From: Adiantum capillus-veneris
Taxonomy: Eukaryota; Streptophyta; Polypodiopsida; Polypodiales; Pteridaceae
Assembly: GCA_014529385.2 (NCBI GenBank)
Contig: CM043958.1
Coordinates: 78,666,669 to 78,730,668, forward strand
Length of the DNA stretch: 64,000 nt
Reading direction: 5' to 3'
In this document: positions 12,968-23,842 of the stretch, one piece after another
How the letters are laid out: the number at the start of each line of letters is the position of its first letter
Numbering within the stretch: the stretch's first letter is position 1
Position numbers and translations under genes: made by a program
Notes under the pieces: generated by a model
Database searches by the model: none
What the model saw: the letters and a program-made list of their open reading frames with translations, nothing else
Told to the model about the DNA's origin: nothing

Positions 12968-14650
12968 TGCCATTTGCAATAGTAAGCACAATCTTTCCAA
13001 CTCCTTCAACATGATAAGAGGCATTGTTGGCACAAGTCACTGTATTCACATGAGGGACAGACTCAATAGAGGTAAACAAATCACGATGTGAGGTAATGTG
13101 CTTTGTAGAACCACTATCAAAATATCACACATGTTAATCTGCAACAACTAACATACATTCATCATGGACAATAGGATCATAAGTGCACTCTGCACTAAAT
13201 GCCAATTTTGCATCAACATTAGCATCACAATCTCCTTTGACAGAAGACTCTACAATCGCTGCACTTGTATTGGACCCTGTAGTGGATCCAGCCTCTTTCT
13301 TCTTAGCCTCTTTTGCCTTCAATTTCGGACACTGCTTGATCAAATGATCATTAGCTTTACAATAATGGCAATGCATCTTTTTTTTGCCCTTATCACAAGA
13401 ATTTCCATACAAAGTGCTTCTTGTAGAAGCATTAGGGATATAAGTTTTGCCACTCGTAGCAGAACTAGAAGAAGTGGTTACATTGTTGTTCCCACCTTTT
13501 CTTTGAGATGCCATAAAAGCTTGTTCAACTGCACGCTGCCTAGTCCTGTTTCTTTTGGAAAGTGACTCTTGCAATAGAAATGTGCATAATGCATCAAACT
13601 TGACAACTTCAGGATTTCCTTGGGTCATAAGTCTCCAAGTACTAGCAAAAGTCTGGTAAGAATTTGGTAAAGCATCAAGAACAGTCTGCATAAGTGAACT
13701 GTAAAAAATGACTTCTCCTACAGAAATTAGTTGCTCATTAACATCCTTGACACCAGCAAGGAAAGTGTCCATTTCATCTTCCTCATGCATAATCTTTGAT
13801 TCTAGCTCTTTATGCAACAAAGCAATTTTAGCTTCATTGCGGCTTGCATAAAGACATGCTAGAATATCCCTAGCCTGCTTTACAATTTTTGGTGAATGGA
13901 TGTGAGGAGTGATAGTGCGCTTTAAAGACAATGCAATCAATGCATGAGCATGCGCATCTCTTACATCCCAACGAGCCTGCTCAGCTGTAGGCAAAATAGC
14001 TCTGACAACAGCTATCCTGGCAAGAAAACCTAGAGAATCCTCAACATCGCCTGCATCCACAGTACCGGGATGTACATCAATGCCCTGCAAAATGTTCCAA
14101 ACTCCCTTTGACATAAGTACATGTTGCGTCACGTAAGCCCACATAGGGTAATTGTCCCCATCCAATTTGTCCTCAGTTGCAAACATCTTGAATACATCTG
14201 TGTTGTTGTCAGCCATGGAAAATGATTGCCCTTGATGTGAAAACTGTCCGAAATGAGGAGAAACTGGGTGAGACCAACACGTGCTATATAGCACAAACCG
14301 CAGTAGATTGTATGGGACTTGCTATGCAGTAATTGACACTAACAAAATTTCTGCACAAAATGACAAAATTGCCTGTGCAAACCTGGCTGTAGTGGAAACG
14401 GAGGTCAAAATGAGCCCAAAATGAAATTCTGAGTAGACCAATCTCTACAAGCTCACCCAAATTTTTTGTCTACCTTTTGACACTCGCCAAAGCTCGTTGA
14501 AATCTGAGAGAACGAGCAGGGGTGTTCTAGCGACTAAGCCCGGGAGGACGTGACCTACTCTGATACCAATTGATGGAATTAGGATTGCAAGGAAATGCAC
14601 ATAGCTTGGAGAAGACAAAGGAATCTCAAGGCACACAATAGAAAGATTTT
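12968..14650 (-). mobile_element. Truncated copia copy: partial 5' LTR, leader, gag and start of protease region
   Basis: Homologous to the complete element at 35.6-40.8 kb. The LTR begins at 14571 and LTR similarity fades after about 14650, where a different sequence takes over. The primer-binding site at 14557-14568 has one mismatch (TACTCTGATACCA on plus). Everything after the protease region is missing: similarity stops near 12968, next to the endonuclease half of a LINE. Confidence 0.9.
13134..14294 (-). pseudogene. Copia gag remnant
   Basis: Open for 386 codons. The gag proper starts at MADNNTDVF (about 14215). It includes the UBN2-like gag region and a CHYCKANDHLIKQC knuckle. A premature TAA at 13134 replaces the Ser codon of the DSHVWYFDSG motif in the intact copy. 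Downstream protease residues continue to about 12970 and then end. It cannot encode a polyprotein, although the gag part alone is still readable. Confidence 0.88.
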
Positions 14651-15231
14651 CATGGGTAAGAGGGCACTCTACACCAAGGGGGCTAGTTCCTAAGGAGGGA
14701 CCACTGACAAAAGGGTGTGAAGGCCCTCCTATGTATACCCTCACAAGAAAAGAACGTTGAAGATAAAGTACCACTGATTATAGACCACTGCCTAAGATAC
14801 TAAAATAAAAGCGCTGAAAATAAATGAATTCCTTGAGCACTAAAGATGCACAACGTGCACAAAATTTCAATGAGAGAACCTAGAAAGGAAGGGGGAGCAT
14901 TGGAAAAACGGACCAAGCTACAAGCTGGAGATACCATGGGAGCACATATAGTCATGGACAAGGAGAGGCACACCAACACTCCACACCACCCATGGCTAAG
15001 AACGATTGTACCAGTAGCTGAGCGGATCCACCCACAACAAGCACAAAAATAGAGGTACACTCAGATTGATGAGATCCACGCACTAGAAAAACAAGAACAC
15101 ACACATAGATCAACCTGTAGATATCGCTCACCATTAGCGCTTGCTCAAAAATCCCTACGCCACTACCCCAAGCTCGTATCACGACATTCCCCTAACCTAT
15201 ACTCATTAATACACCAACATTCATGACTATC
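14651..15231. other. Unassigned sequence next to the truncated copia LTR
   Basis: Follows the point where LTR similarity is lost. It may be the U3 of a divergent LTR or unrelated flank. No ORF of interest. Confidence 0.45.
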
Positions 15232-15480
15232 TTAGACACATCCTAACAAGATGCTCAAGAAGTTTCATGAATGTTTTTATGTCATGCAAAAGTTATGCTT
15301 AAAATACTAGAATCTAGGCATAAGCCATTTTAGTGGCTCTAGCCACTTTTGTGGCACATTATAAGACTAGTGGCCAAATTTGAAGTTTATGATTATATAT
15401 GGTTACTACCTACAAAATGCACACAATTGGTCTAAGTAACTAGCAATATTGAAAAAGCTATACTTGCTTCACTAGAATCA
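15232..15480 (+). repeat. Composite dispersed repeat upstream of the LINE RT half
   Basis: The first part (15232-15370) matches 8565-8700. The second part (15355-15465) matches 54180-54285 in inverse orientation (TATGGTTACTACnT, ACACAATTGG.CTAAG). At both places the second part lies just 5' of LINE sequence. Confidence 0.75.
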
Positions 15481-15599
15481 TGTCTCTTATTGTTCTACAA
15501 TTGAAAAACTCAATCATCACTGTATACTATGCTATATAGGGTATTAGGTGCCCGAAAACTCAAGAAAATTTAGCTTTTTGTTACACATGCCACTTACAC

Positions 15600-18290
15600 A
15601 ATCAAAATTGCATTTGGATATCAAGAAAGCCACCAAAAGAATCATAGAAGCGCTAAATTTGGCCAAAAAAGAGAATGGGAATACTATGCAAGACCTAGAC
15701 AAAATGGCTAGGATGATGCTTGATCATCTAAGCCAAATCATTGGCCAATCTGAGACCCACACTCAAGAAGTGGATGAAGCCAGAGTGACCTTGCTCGAGA
15801 GTGTCAAAAGGGAAGTTCCTCAACTAGAACCCAATCACCTTGAGAGGGACTTTTCTGAAGAGGAGTGCTCGCATGTATTACAAGATCTTGGCAAGGAGAA
15901 GTCACTTGGCTGGGTTGCTATGACTACTAAATTATTCAAGGAGTTCTGGGATGACCTCAAGGTCCCTGTCACAAAAATGTCTAACCAAGCTTTAGTCAAG
16001 GGGTCGCTAGATCCTAGCGTGAAAAGAGGACTTATCAAACCTATCCCAAAACAGGTTTTCTGCTCGCATTTTAAGCAGTGAAGGCCCATAACTATGATGT
16101 CCGTAGCATACAAAATCATTGCCAAGGCATTCGCTCTCAGAATTGTCCCCCTCTTGGACAGAATCATATCCCCTCATCAACATGGGTTTATCAAAGGAAG
16201 TTTAATACATGAAAATATCTTGGCAGCAAAGGTTGGCATTGAGTACACAAACTTCACTAAGCATGACTTTAGCTAGACCTGGAAAAGGCGTGTGATAGGA
16301 TTATGTGGTCATTAATTGAAGAAGTCATGCAATCACTGTCATTTGGGCCTCGCCTCTGTCGACTTATACAAACTCTCCGTGCAGGTAGCTAATCTGAGCT
16401 ACTATTCAATGATAGATTTGTGGGATCTTTCAAAGCCATACGAGCTATTAAGCAAGGATGCCCCTTGGCATGTCTACTCTTTGCTATTGGGTCGCATCCT
16501 CTAATAACGATGCTCAAAGCTATTGCTACATGAGGGGAAATTTAAGGTTTAACTTTGCCCCACAACGACTAGCTCTTGGCCAAGATGTTCGCAAATGACT
16601 CTCTCCTCTTTTTGAAAGCCTGCCCTCAGGTTCTTAGGAAGGCACTTGAATTGTGCAGGCATTTGCTAAGGCTTTGGGGTACTCAAAGTGTAGTATTGAG
16701 AAGTCCAGACTGATCTCCCTCACAAAAAATGACTTGTTTGATCCATCAGTCTGGATAGGGAAGATTATGTCTAGAGGAAGGATTTTTTGACATCTGGGCG
16801 TTCCCCTGGGGGTGGAAGTTAAACAAAACTTAGATATTCCAGTGGTTCCTGGGAGAGATCCAGAGAAAAATAAGAAGGTGGGAGTATGTTTTACTTCCCT
16901 TCTTGGGTCGGATCAAAGTCATCAATTCTTTTTTGCTTCCTTACAATGCCTTCACCAGCTCGGTCTTGAAAATAGCCAAATGTAACTGGAAGAAGTTTTT
17001 GAAATTTGTTAAAAGATTCTTATGGAGGAACAACACTAAAGCCTCGCTTCCATGGAAATGGGCAAAGAGGGACGTCATCGCTTGACCGGTGTTACAAGGT
17101 GGCCTCGGGATTTTAACCCAGCTGTACATGCCAAGGCCTTATGTGCCAAATTTGTGGTCTCATTAGCCAAACAAGACCAGTCTTGGGCTATCATGACCAA
17201 CGATATGATAGACAAGTAAAAACTTTGCTCTAAAGGTGGACATTGGAAACGGATCGAGGTGCACAATAAACTATTAGCCCCAAGTTGGTCTAGCTTGAGA
17301 TTGGGTGGCATCACGAGCTGGTATGAAAGTGTAATAGATTAGCTTGGGTAATGGAATGGGGTGAATTAACCAGATACTTCTGGAACTCCATCTCACACTG
17401 GTCCCCTTCATTGTGTAAAACTGCTAGTGTAATGAAGAGAAATTGCAAGAAGGGTGAACAATAAAGGACTCCAATGGATAATCAAATTCTAGGATGGTAA
17501 CAACAAGGGTTGGCAATCCTTTGACTAGATGGCTGCCTAGTTTCAACTCAATGGCACCGAGAAGCTACCTGTCAACAGAGTTATAGAAGGCCTGTGTAAT
17601 ATTTTGATGCCGGTTTGGGATTCTTATTTTGAGTGGAAAGCTTGGAAATGGACCAAGAATTACCTTTTTTTAAAACTAAAACCAAGGCAATTTACCAAGC
17701 GTTGGTGCACAAGGTTGAGGTGGTTCGGCCCCTTGAACAAAAAGTGGAAGTTGCAATGGTTAGAAGCTCAATGGCTTGAAGTCATGAAGAACATTTGGAA
17801 TCCAAAGTGGCCACAGTTCATGAAGGTTTTTAGTGGAAGGTGCTGGGAGGGCTCTTTCAACAGGTATTAAGATTCAGACATGATATCCAGTCTGATAGAT
17901 GTTCAGGGTGCAATTTGGCTAGCGAAGACATCGCCCACTTGTTCATAGAATGTTCAACAATTAGAGGCCTGGCAAGGAAGGTTTGCAAATAAATGCAAAG
18001 AATGTGGAAGATAGGAATCTTTAAGAAGGATCGTGTGCCTTGGTGAAAAACATTTTTGAAATCCAGCGCTTCTAGTATGTACTCAACTTGTCGGATACTA
18101 TTTGTTCAGTAATCTTTGGAAGGCCAAGAACTGCCAAGTTTTTGACAATGACCTATTTGTGACTAGCTTCTCAAGGATAGTACATGAAAGTAAGGAGATA
18201 ATATTTGCGACAGGAAAAGGACAAAGCTCGGATTACTTGATTAGGGAGACTCTTGCCATCCGATCAAGCCGTCCCGTGAGAATGTTAGTT
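15600..18290 (+). mobile_element. LINE RT half, decayed
   Basis: Reads rightward. 15548-16081 holds the linker and EEECSHVLQDLGKEKSLG..EFWDDLKVPVTKM..VKRGLIKPIPKQ. Then MMSVAYKIIAKAFALRI and HGFIKGSLIHENIL, a frameshifted motif A-B region (16270-16500), motif C reading FANDSLLF (about 16587, with Asp changed to Asn), and a zinc-binding tail (GCNLASEDIAHLF, about 17908). The last LINE-like sequence is near 18290; the 3' palindrome and A-tail are missing. Confidence 0.87.
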
Positions 18291-18299
18291 TTGTAATTG

Positions 18300-19270
18300 G
18301 ACACTTAAGTGTCCTGAGACACTAAAGTGTCCTGTTTTTCTTCCAAGTTTTGGCAATTTCTTTGTCAAGCTAGAAATAAGTTTTTTATACCTTGCTTCTA
18401 CCATAGGTTGGTTATGAGGGAAAGAAAACACTGGATTTTTCTCCATGTCAAAATACAATCCGTATGGATAGAATTCTGGTAAGTTCCAAGTTATAAAGTT
18501 TAGTAAAATATCAAGCTCTTTTGAAAAAAAATCATAAAATTCTTATATCTTTTTTGTAGAGATGGCCTTTTTTATGTTTATAAAAGCCATTTGTTAGCAC
18601 TTAGTGTTACAAAACAATGGAATGCACTTTAAAGACAAGTTTCCAAGTAACACACAAGTTATAGACATAATTTCATACTTGAGCACGTGCTAAATAAGAG
18701 CATAATTTTGGTCTTCCAAAGGTTCCTTCGTGGAATTATGGCTATTTTAGTGCAATTTGACAATTACAACTGACTTTATATGTTGAAACCAAGAAACTAC
18801 GTATTTTTTGGGCTCCCTAACTCAATTAAATCTTGTTGCTTGAACTCTATCTTGAATTTTCTATCGTGAAAAAACTCTTGTTGAAAATCTTGTGTTCTCT
18901 ATAATTACATTAAATCCAAGGTTTTACGCACCCCAATTGTGTATGTACCATGTACTTTGAATCATTTGGTTGAGCTACATGGAAAGTTTGAGATTTTGAA
19001 TGCTTATGTCTCAAGAATGAAAATATCAAAGTTCTCTCTTATGCAGTTTAGAATATTTAAAATAATCCAATAATTGTTGCATACCAAAGCCCTTCTACTT
19101 GCCATCTTGAGTCCTCAATGGAAAGGGTAAGAAATTTATCATTTTCTAAAACTCACAAATACATCAAAAACATATTTTTCTTTGTATACAATATGCTTGA
19201 AATGGCTATATCAAACACATAGAACTTTCCATTATTTTATATACTCCAAAGTTAATATTTTTACTTATAA
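18300..19270. other. No gene seen; one perfect palindrome
   Basis: GGACACTTAAGTGTCC at 18299-18314, followed by a related inverted phrase ending 18335. The rest is AT-rich noncoding sequence between two LINE fragments. Confidence 0.6.
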
Positions 19271-19271
19271 C

Positions 19272-20100
19272 AATATTTTTGACTGGAAAGCGTGGAAATG
19301 GCCCGGAAGCAATCTCTTGGGGAAACCCCATACCAAAATCATTTATCAGACAATGATGCAAAAGAAGAATTGGTCTAGCCCCCTTAATAAGCTATGGAAA
19401 AAGCAATGGCCGGAGGAAAGGTGGGAGCATGTAATGGAGAACATATGGAAGCCAAAGGTTCCATAGTGCATGAAGGTGTTCCTATGGAAGGTTATTTGGG
19501 GTGCTCTACCGATGGGGGTGAAGATTCAGGAGAGAGGGATTGGGTTAGATCAATGCTTGGGGTGCAGGTTGACTAGTGAAGATCTGGCCCACCTTTTCAT
19601 GGACTGCCAGCTATAAAAGGCCTCGCAGGGAAAGTATGCAAGTGGGTCCAGAGAAAATGGAAAATTAGGTTTTTCAAGATTGACCTATGCTTTGGAGGTA
19701 AAAACTCAAGTAGTCCTGCACTCCTCGTCAGCATCCAGATTGTCAGATACTCCTTTCATAATGTATGGCAAACAAGGAACCGTCGTGTTTTTGAAGGAGG
19801 ATTTGAGGTGGCAAGCTTTGCAGAAATTATACAGGAAAGCAAAGTGCTAACATGGGCACTCGGACGCAAGCATCACTCGGAGGATTGGCCTAATACTACT
19901 TGTGCCTTGTTGTGAGCAGCAGACGGAATACCCGGGACGGGGGCAAACCTTGGCCATCGGTAGGAGTGGCTACCCTAATAGCCATTGTAATTATGATTCC
20001 TGGATGTTATCATGGCTTAACATGAGCGTGACAAAACCTTATAATTTTTTCGGCTACTCAATATAATTCACTCACAATTGTGAGTTATGATTAAAAAAAA
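19272..20100 (+). mobile_element. 5'-truncated LINE, zinc-binding domain plus 3' tail
   Basis: Starts inside FDWKAWKWPGSNLLGKPHTKIIYQ. It continues through NKLWKKQWPEERWEHVMENIWKPK and a shifted-frame domain (SEDLAHLFMDC), and ends with ATATAATTC plus the ACTCACAATTGTGAGT palindrome (about 20069-20084) and an A-rich tail. Subfamily distinct from the 48.5-54.0 kb LINE. No target duplication was identified. Confidence 0.87.
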
Positions 20101-20165
20101 AAGAAAAAGTTTGATAGGCTCATTACATACCTATTGAGGGTTTTTTTCAAAGAAGTTTGATAGGC

Positions 20166-20899
20166 GATGCAACGAAAACTTCAACTCTTCGCTTATTCTC
20201 TTGACATTTTTGGATTACTAAAAGAAGCCTTGGAGGAGAGTTTTAGTAGCCTTGGAGGAGAGTTGAATTAGGCATACTTTCAATGTTTGATGATTGAGAC
20301 TTACTTTAAATGTTATTTTGGTTTAAAAGAATTAAATAGATCTTTTTATTTTGCCTTTCATTTCGCATTGTGAGATGTCTTTACTTTTCTTGCATAATTC
20401 CACACACACATTTATATATATTATATTTATATATACACATATATAAATTAATGAGTTTTTTTTTTTCACCTTTCAATTCAAAGCCTCACATGGCTTGACT
20501 TTTCTTGCATTCTATAGCTTAATTCCAAAGTGTCGAGTTTCTTCCTCACAAAAAACAAGTCGAAAAAACTAGCAAAAATGTCAAAACTTGTAGGATTTTT
20601 AGAGTGTTTTCTCACATATTTCACCGGTGTTTCTTCCCTTTCCCAAGGTCTGCAATCAGCTAACCTCAATTTTCAACCGGCTCAAGGCTAAGCTGAGACA
20701 ATTCTTTCCCGATCATTGATTTCAGTTAAACTGGATTTTATCACTTTCTTAGAAAGTCACAGTGACCCTTTCACTTGTTTATCAACTCATACTATGTGTT
20801 GGGCGTATTTTCTTGAGAGGGTTTTTGTTTAGAATCCAAATAGCTGTTGATTTTTTTAAAAATAAAAGCCTCTTAAAGCCACAATAGTGGGTATTTTTT
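20166..20899. other. No gene seen
   Basis: AT-rich sequence with a tandem phrase near 20230-20265 (CTTGGAGGAGAGTT twice). No coding support. Confidence 0.6.
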
Positions 20900-21368
20900 T
20901 AAAGGACTAGTGTTAAAAGCATCTCATGGTTTTTTTGAAGAATATTTTTTTTATGGTCCCAATTCTTTATATGATAAAAGGAAACATGTAAGGAGCCATT
21001 TTTCACAAATAATATGATTATTTTATAAAAGACTCGTAAAAGAATATTTTTTTGAAATTTGTTTCTGAAAGCACATGGAATTTTATTCAAATCTCAGAGA
21101 AAAGGACAGTAAAGTTTCTTTTTTGGTACTAGTGTTAAAGCCACAGAGTGGTAAAGCCTACAGCTTGTTTGAAGACCCCTGGTAATCTTGCACATGAGAT
21201 TTCATTCAAATCCCAGAAGAAAATACACATGAGTGTCCTCTTTGGGTGGTACCAAACTATTGTTAAAGGCACAAAAGTGGCAAACCATCTAGTTTCAACT
21301 CTTTTCTTAGCAACCATAATATCCTCTTTGCGTACTTTGATATGTGAGGAACTTGGCCTTGATTGAGT
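20900..21368 (+). repeat. Dispersed repeat related to 10480-11235
   Basis: Contains a diverged 135-bp unit, then AAAGCACATGGAATTTTAT, AAAAGGACAG and GTGTTAAAGCCACA, then a second copy (21190-21368) with GGTACCAAACTATTGTTAAA and GAACTTGGCCTTGATTGAG. It is cut by the LINE insertion at 21382 and resumes after 21709. Confidence 0.75.
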
Positions 21369-21381
21369 TCACAATTGTAGA

Positions 21382-21696
21382 AACTATCGGATCTTCAAGA
21401 ACTCCATGGAAATAACTAAGTTCACGGAGATAATCCATAAAAGAAGGATGAAGATCGTCGCTCTTGGAAAACAAAGGCACTTTGAGGAGTGGAATAAGAC
21501 CATGGATGCTGCAATGATGGACTTGCATGAGTGAAAATGTGGGCTCATCCATGGTTATCGGGTGGCTCCTTTGTGAGCTAATGTATCTATGATCTTTTGA
21601 AGATGGCATGGCTCAGTTTGAGCATGGCAAAAATATGTAGTTTTTTGGTTTTGTCAATATAATCTACTCACCATTGTGAGTTTTGAAAAAAAAAGA
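21382..21696 (+). mobile_element. Short LINE 3'-end insertion with 13-bp target duplication
   Basis: 315 bp ending CTCACCATTGTGAGT..GAAAAAAAAA. TCACAATTGTAGA flanks it at 21369-21381 and 21697-21709. It interrupts a dispersed repeat (compare 11205-11235), giving a clean before-and-after. The body is unlike the other two LINE subfamilies here. Confidence 0.88.
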
Positions 21697-22197
21697 TCAC
21701 AATTGTAGAGACCTTTGACGTTGCTCTATTGAGGCAAGGCTTGCCAAAAAGAGAAAAAGTGCACACTTAATATTCTCCTAGTTTTTTGGTTAAAATTTGA
21801 TACATTTTTGGGTAATTAAACTAAACCTTCTAAAATTTTACTGGTTTTGTCAAGGAAAGCTCGCAACCTAGCCATGCTTTTGCAATTTTAGTTGATTCAA
21901 AATACAGTACGCCTTGGCCTTCTGCGAACACTATCTTGGCCGTGCTACTATGATAATAAAGTGTTTGCTGGGGAGGCTAGTAGTTAAGGAGTTACTCAAA
22001 TAAGAATTAAATTGTGTATGGCCTATTCGAAAATCATCTTAGTGTTGAAAGTTTTCATGAAGAAAAAGTTTTGGTTTTCAAGTCAATTTTTGGATGTCTT
22101 TGTTTAAAAAGGACCCATTTCTGTGTTCGTTTCTACGAACCCATATTCATGCGTATGACCATGTCGGATACGAGTTGTCATGCTGTAAATGACAATA

Positions 22198-22385
22198 GCC
22201 TTTGTATGAGCCTTTTTATGGATCCATTTAGACTTAGACATGTACATTATATAAATCCATAAAATGGCTCATACAAAGGATGCCTCTATATCAGCCTTCT
22301 TATGGATCCACCCTCTATATCAGCCTTCTTATGGATCCACAGACATTTACATGATAGAATCCATAAAAAGGCTCATACACCGAGG
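22198..22385. repeat. Small hairpin repeat with 29-bp tandem duplication
   Basis: A 24-bp arm at 22198-22221 is the inverse of 22256-22279 with one mismatch. A third partial arm lies at 22363-22380. Between them a 29-bp unit is perfectly duplicated (22283-22311 and 22312-22340). GGATCCA recurs five times. Possibly a MITE remnant. Confidence 0.65.
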
Positions 22386-22399
22386 ATGTAAATGGATCC

Positions 22400-23842
22400 A
22401 TGAAAAGGTCAGGATCTAAATGGGCCCGTCACAGTTGGGGATCGAGAGGCAGCACATCTTGAGCGTTTATTTTCTCTCCATTATTGGCCAGAACATAAGC
22501 CTGCAATCGTTTGATGATTGCCACATCAGCTATCGTTATTCCTTGCAGCCTCGTCCACTCACATGCAATCTCTTAGAGTACAAAAAAATGCCACATTAGC
22601 ATGCAGAATGAATTTTTTGGTCTATTGATGTGTCAACCTCGGACGCCTCCACTGTGTGGCCTCCCTCCCTGCAGACATATGATGGCTGGGAATGGTCGTG
22701 CACTGGCCATTCTCTTCAAAATGTGCTCCCACCATGGCTCCCGGCCTTCGTCGGTCGCCATGTGGTCGCCCGTTTTACAAAGAATGGCCACTGTACGACC
22801 ATTCACTACCGCATAAAAGGCCTCACAAGAGGTTATTGTCCATGTTTTATGATTCTATAAGTTTCTCTTTATTTTGGAGGGTAGAAAAGGGAAGGCTTAT
22901 GCTCTTTGTGTACTAGAAGTAAGCCAGTTGGTATATGAGAGCTTTAGGTGGTACTAACTCTCAAACAAAGAGACAAGCTTTTGCTCTAACCATCACGTGT
23001 GCGGAGAAGAAGTAGTTACCAAACAAGGATACTTTACCATCATTCTTTTCAAAAGAAGAGGCTTCAGGTTGTTTAAGTTGCTTTCTTTTTTGGATTTTTT
23101 TTTCCAGTTTAGTAAGGTTGTTGCTTTTTTTTTTGGTTTGTTTTTTCCCATATACAATCAACCTCAAACACTACAAATGCCTTGAGGGGGCATTGTTTCC
23201 AAAAAGGGGCTGTGCACATGCATACACAATAAGAGACTGACAAAGAGCTACTAGGTTGTTTCTTTTCAACAAAATGCTTTGAAAGTTTTCATTGATCGTC
23301 TTTGATAATGTCGCATTGATAAAGTTGTGGATGCAATGTTGCATTGAGCTCTCTCTCTCTCTCTCTCTAATAAAATCTTGCTTGATACTTTGTTTTAAAA
23401 AATATATTTACTTAAATATTTATGTTCAGTTATAGATCACTAGCACAGTAGCACATTTAGCAAATACTCCATTTCCTCATCAAAATTTTTTTGCAAACAC
23501 CAAGAAAAAGTATTGGCAATAGAACAACACCACACAATGAATTGATAGTTCAAAAAATTTTACTCAATTTGAGTACATGTTCACCAAAAGGGCCACAAGG
23601 AAGGGAAAGGTAGCTTAGTTGAGCTTAGCATTCTTTCTCATTGATCTCTTCTTGCCATGAGATGATGCCAACTAAGTTTTCTCTTCCAAACATGCATATG
23701 ATGGGAAATAAGGTTTTCATGCTACCCATGCACATGTGCTGAGCTCACTAAAGGGAAATGTGGTACAAGAAGCTCTTGAGCAGTTGAGTTGATTGCTTTA
23801 GGTATGGTACAACTTTAGCATTTCAAAAAAAGAACCACTATA
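22400..23842. other. No gene recognised downstream of the NIP gene
   Basis: Overlapping frames at 22601-22916 show no known domain. T-rich 23090-23150 and a short TC run at 23346-23368. The NIP 3' untranslated region must lie at the right end, but no poly-A signal is claimed. Confidence 0.5.
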
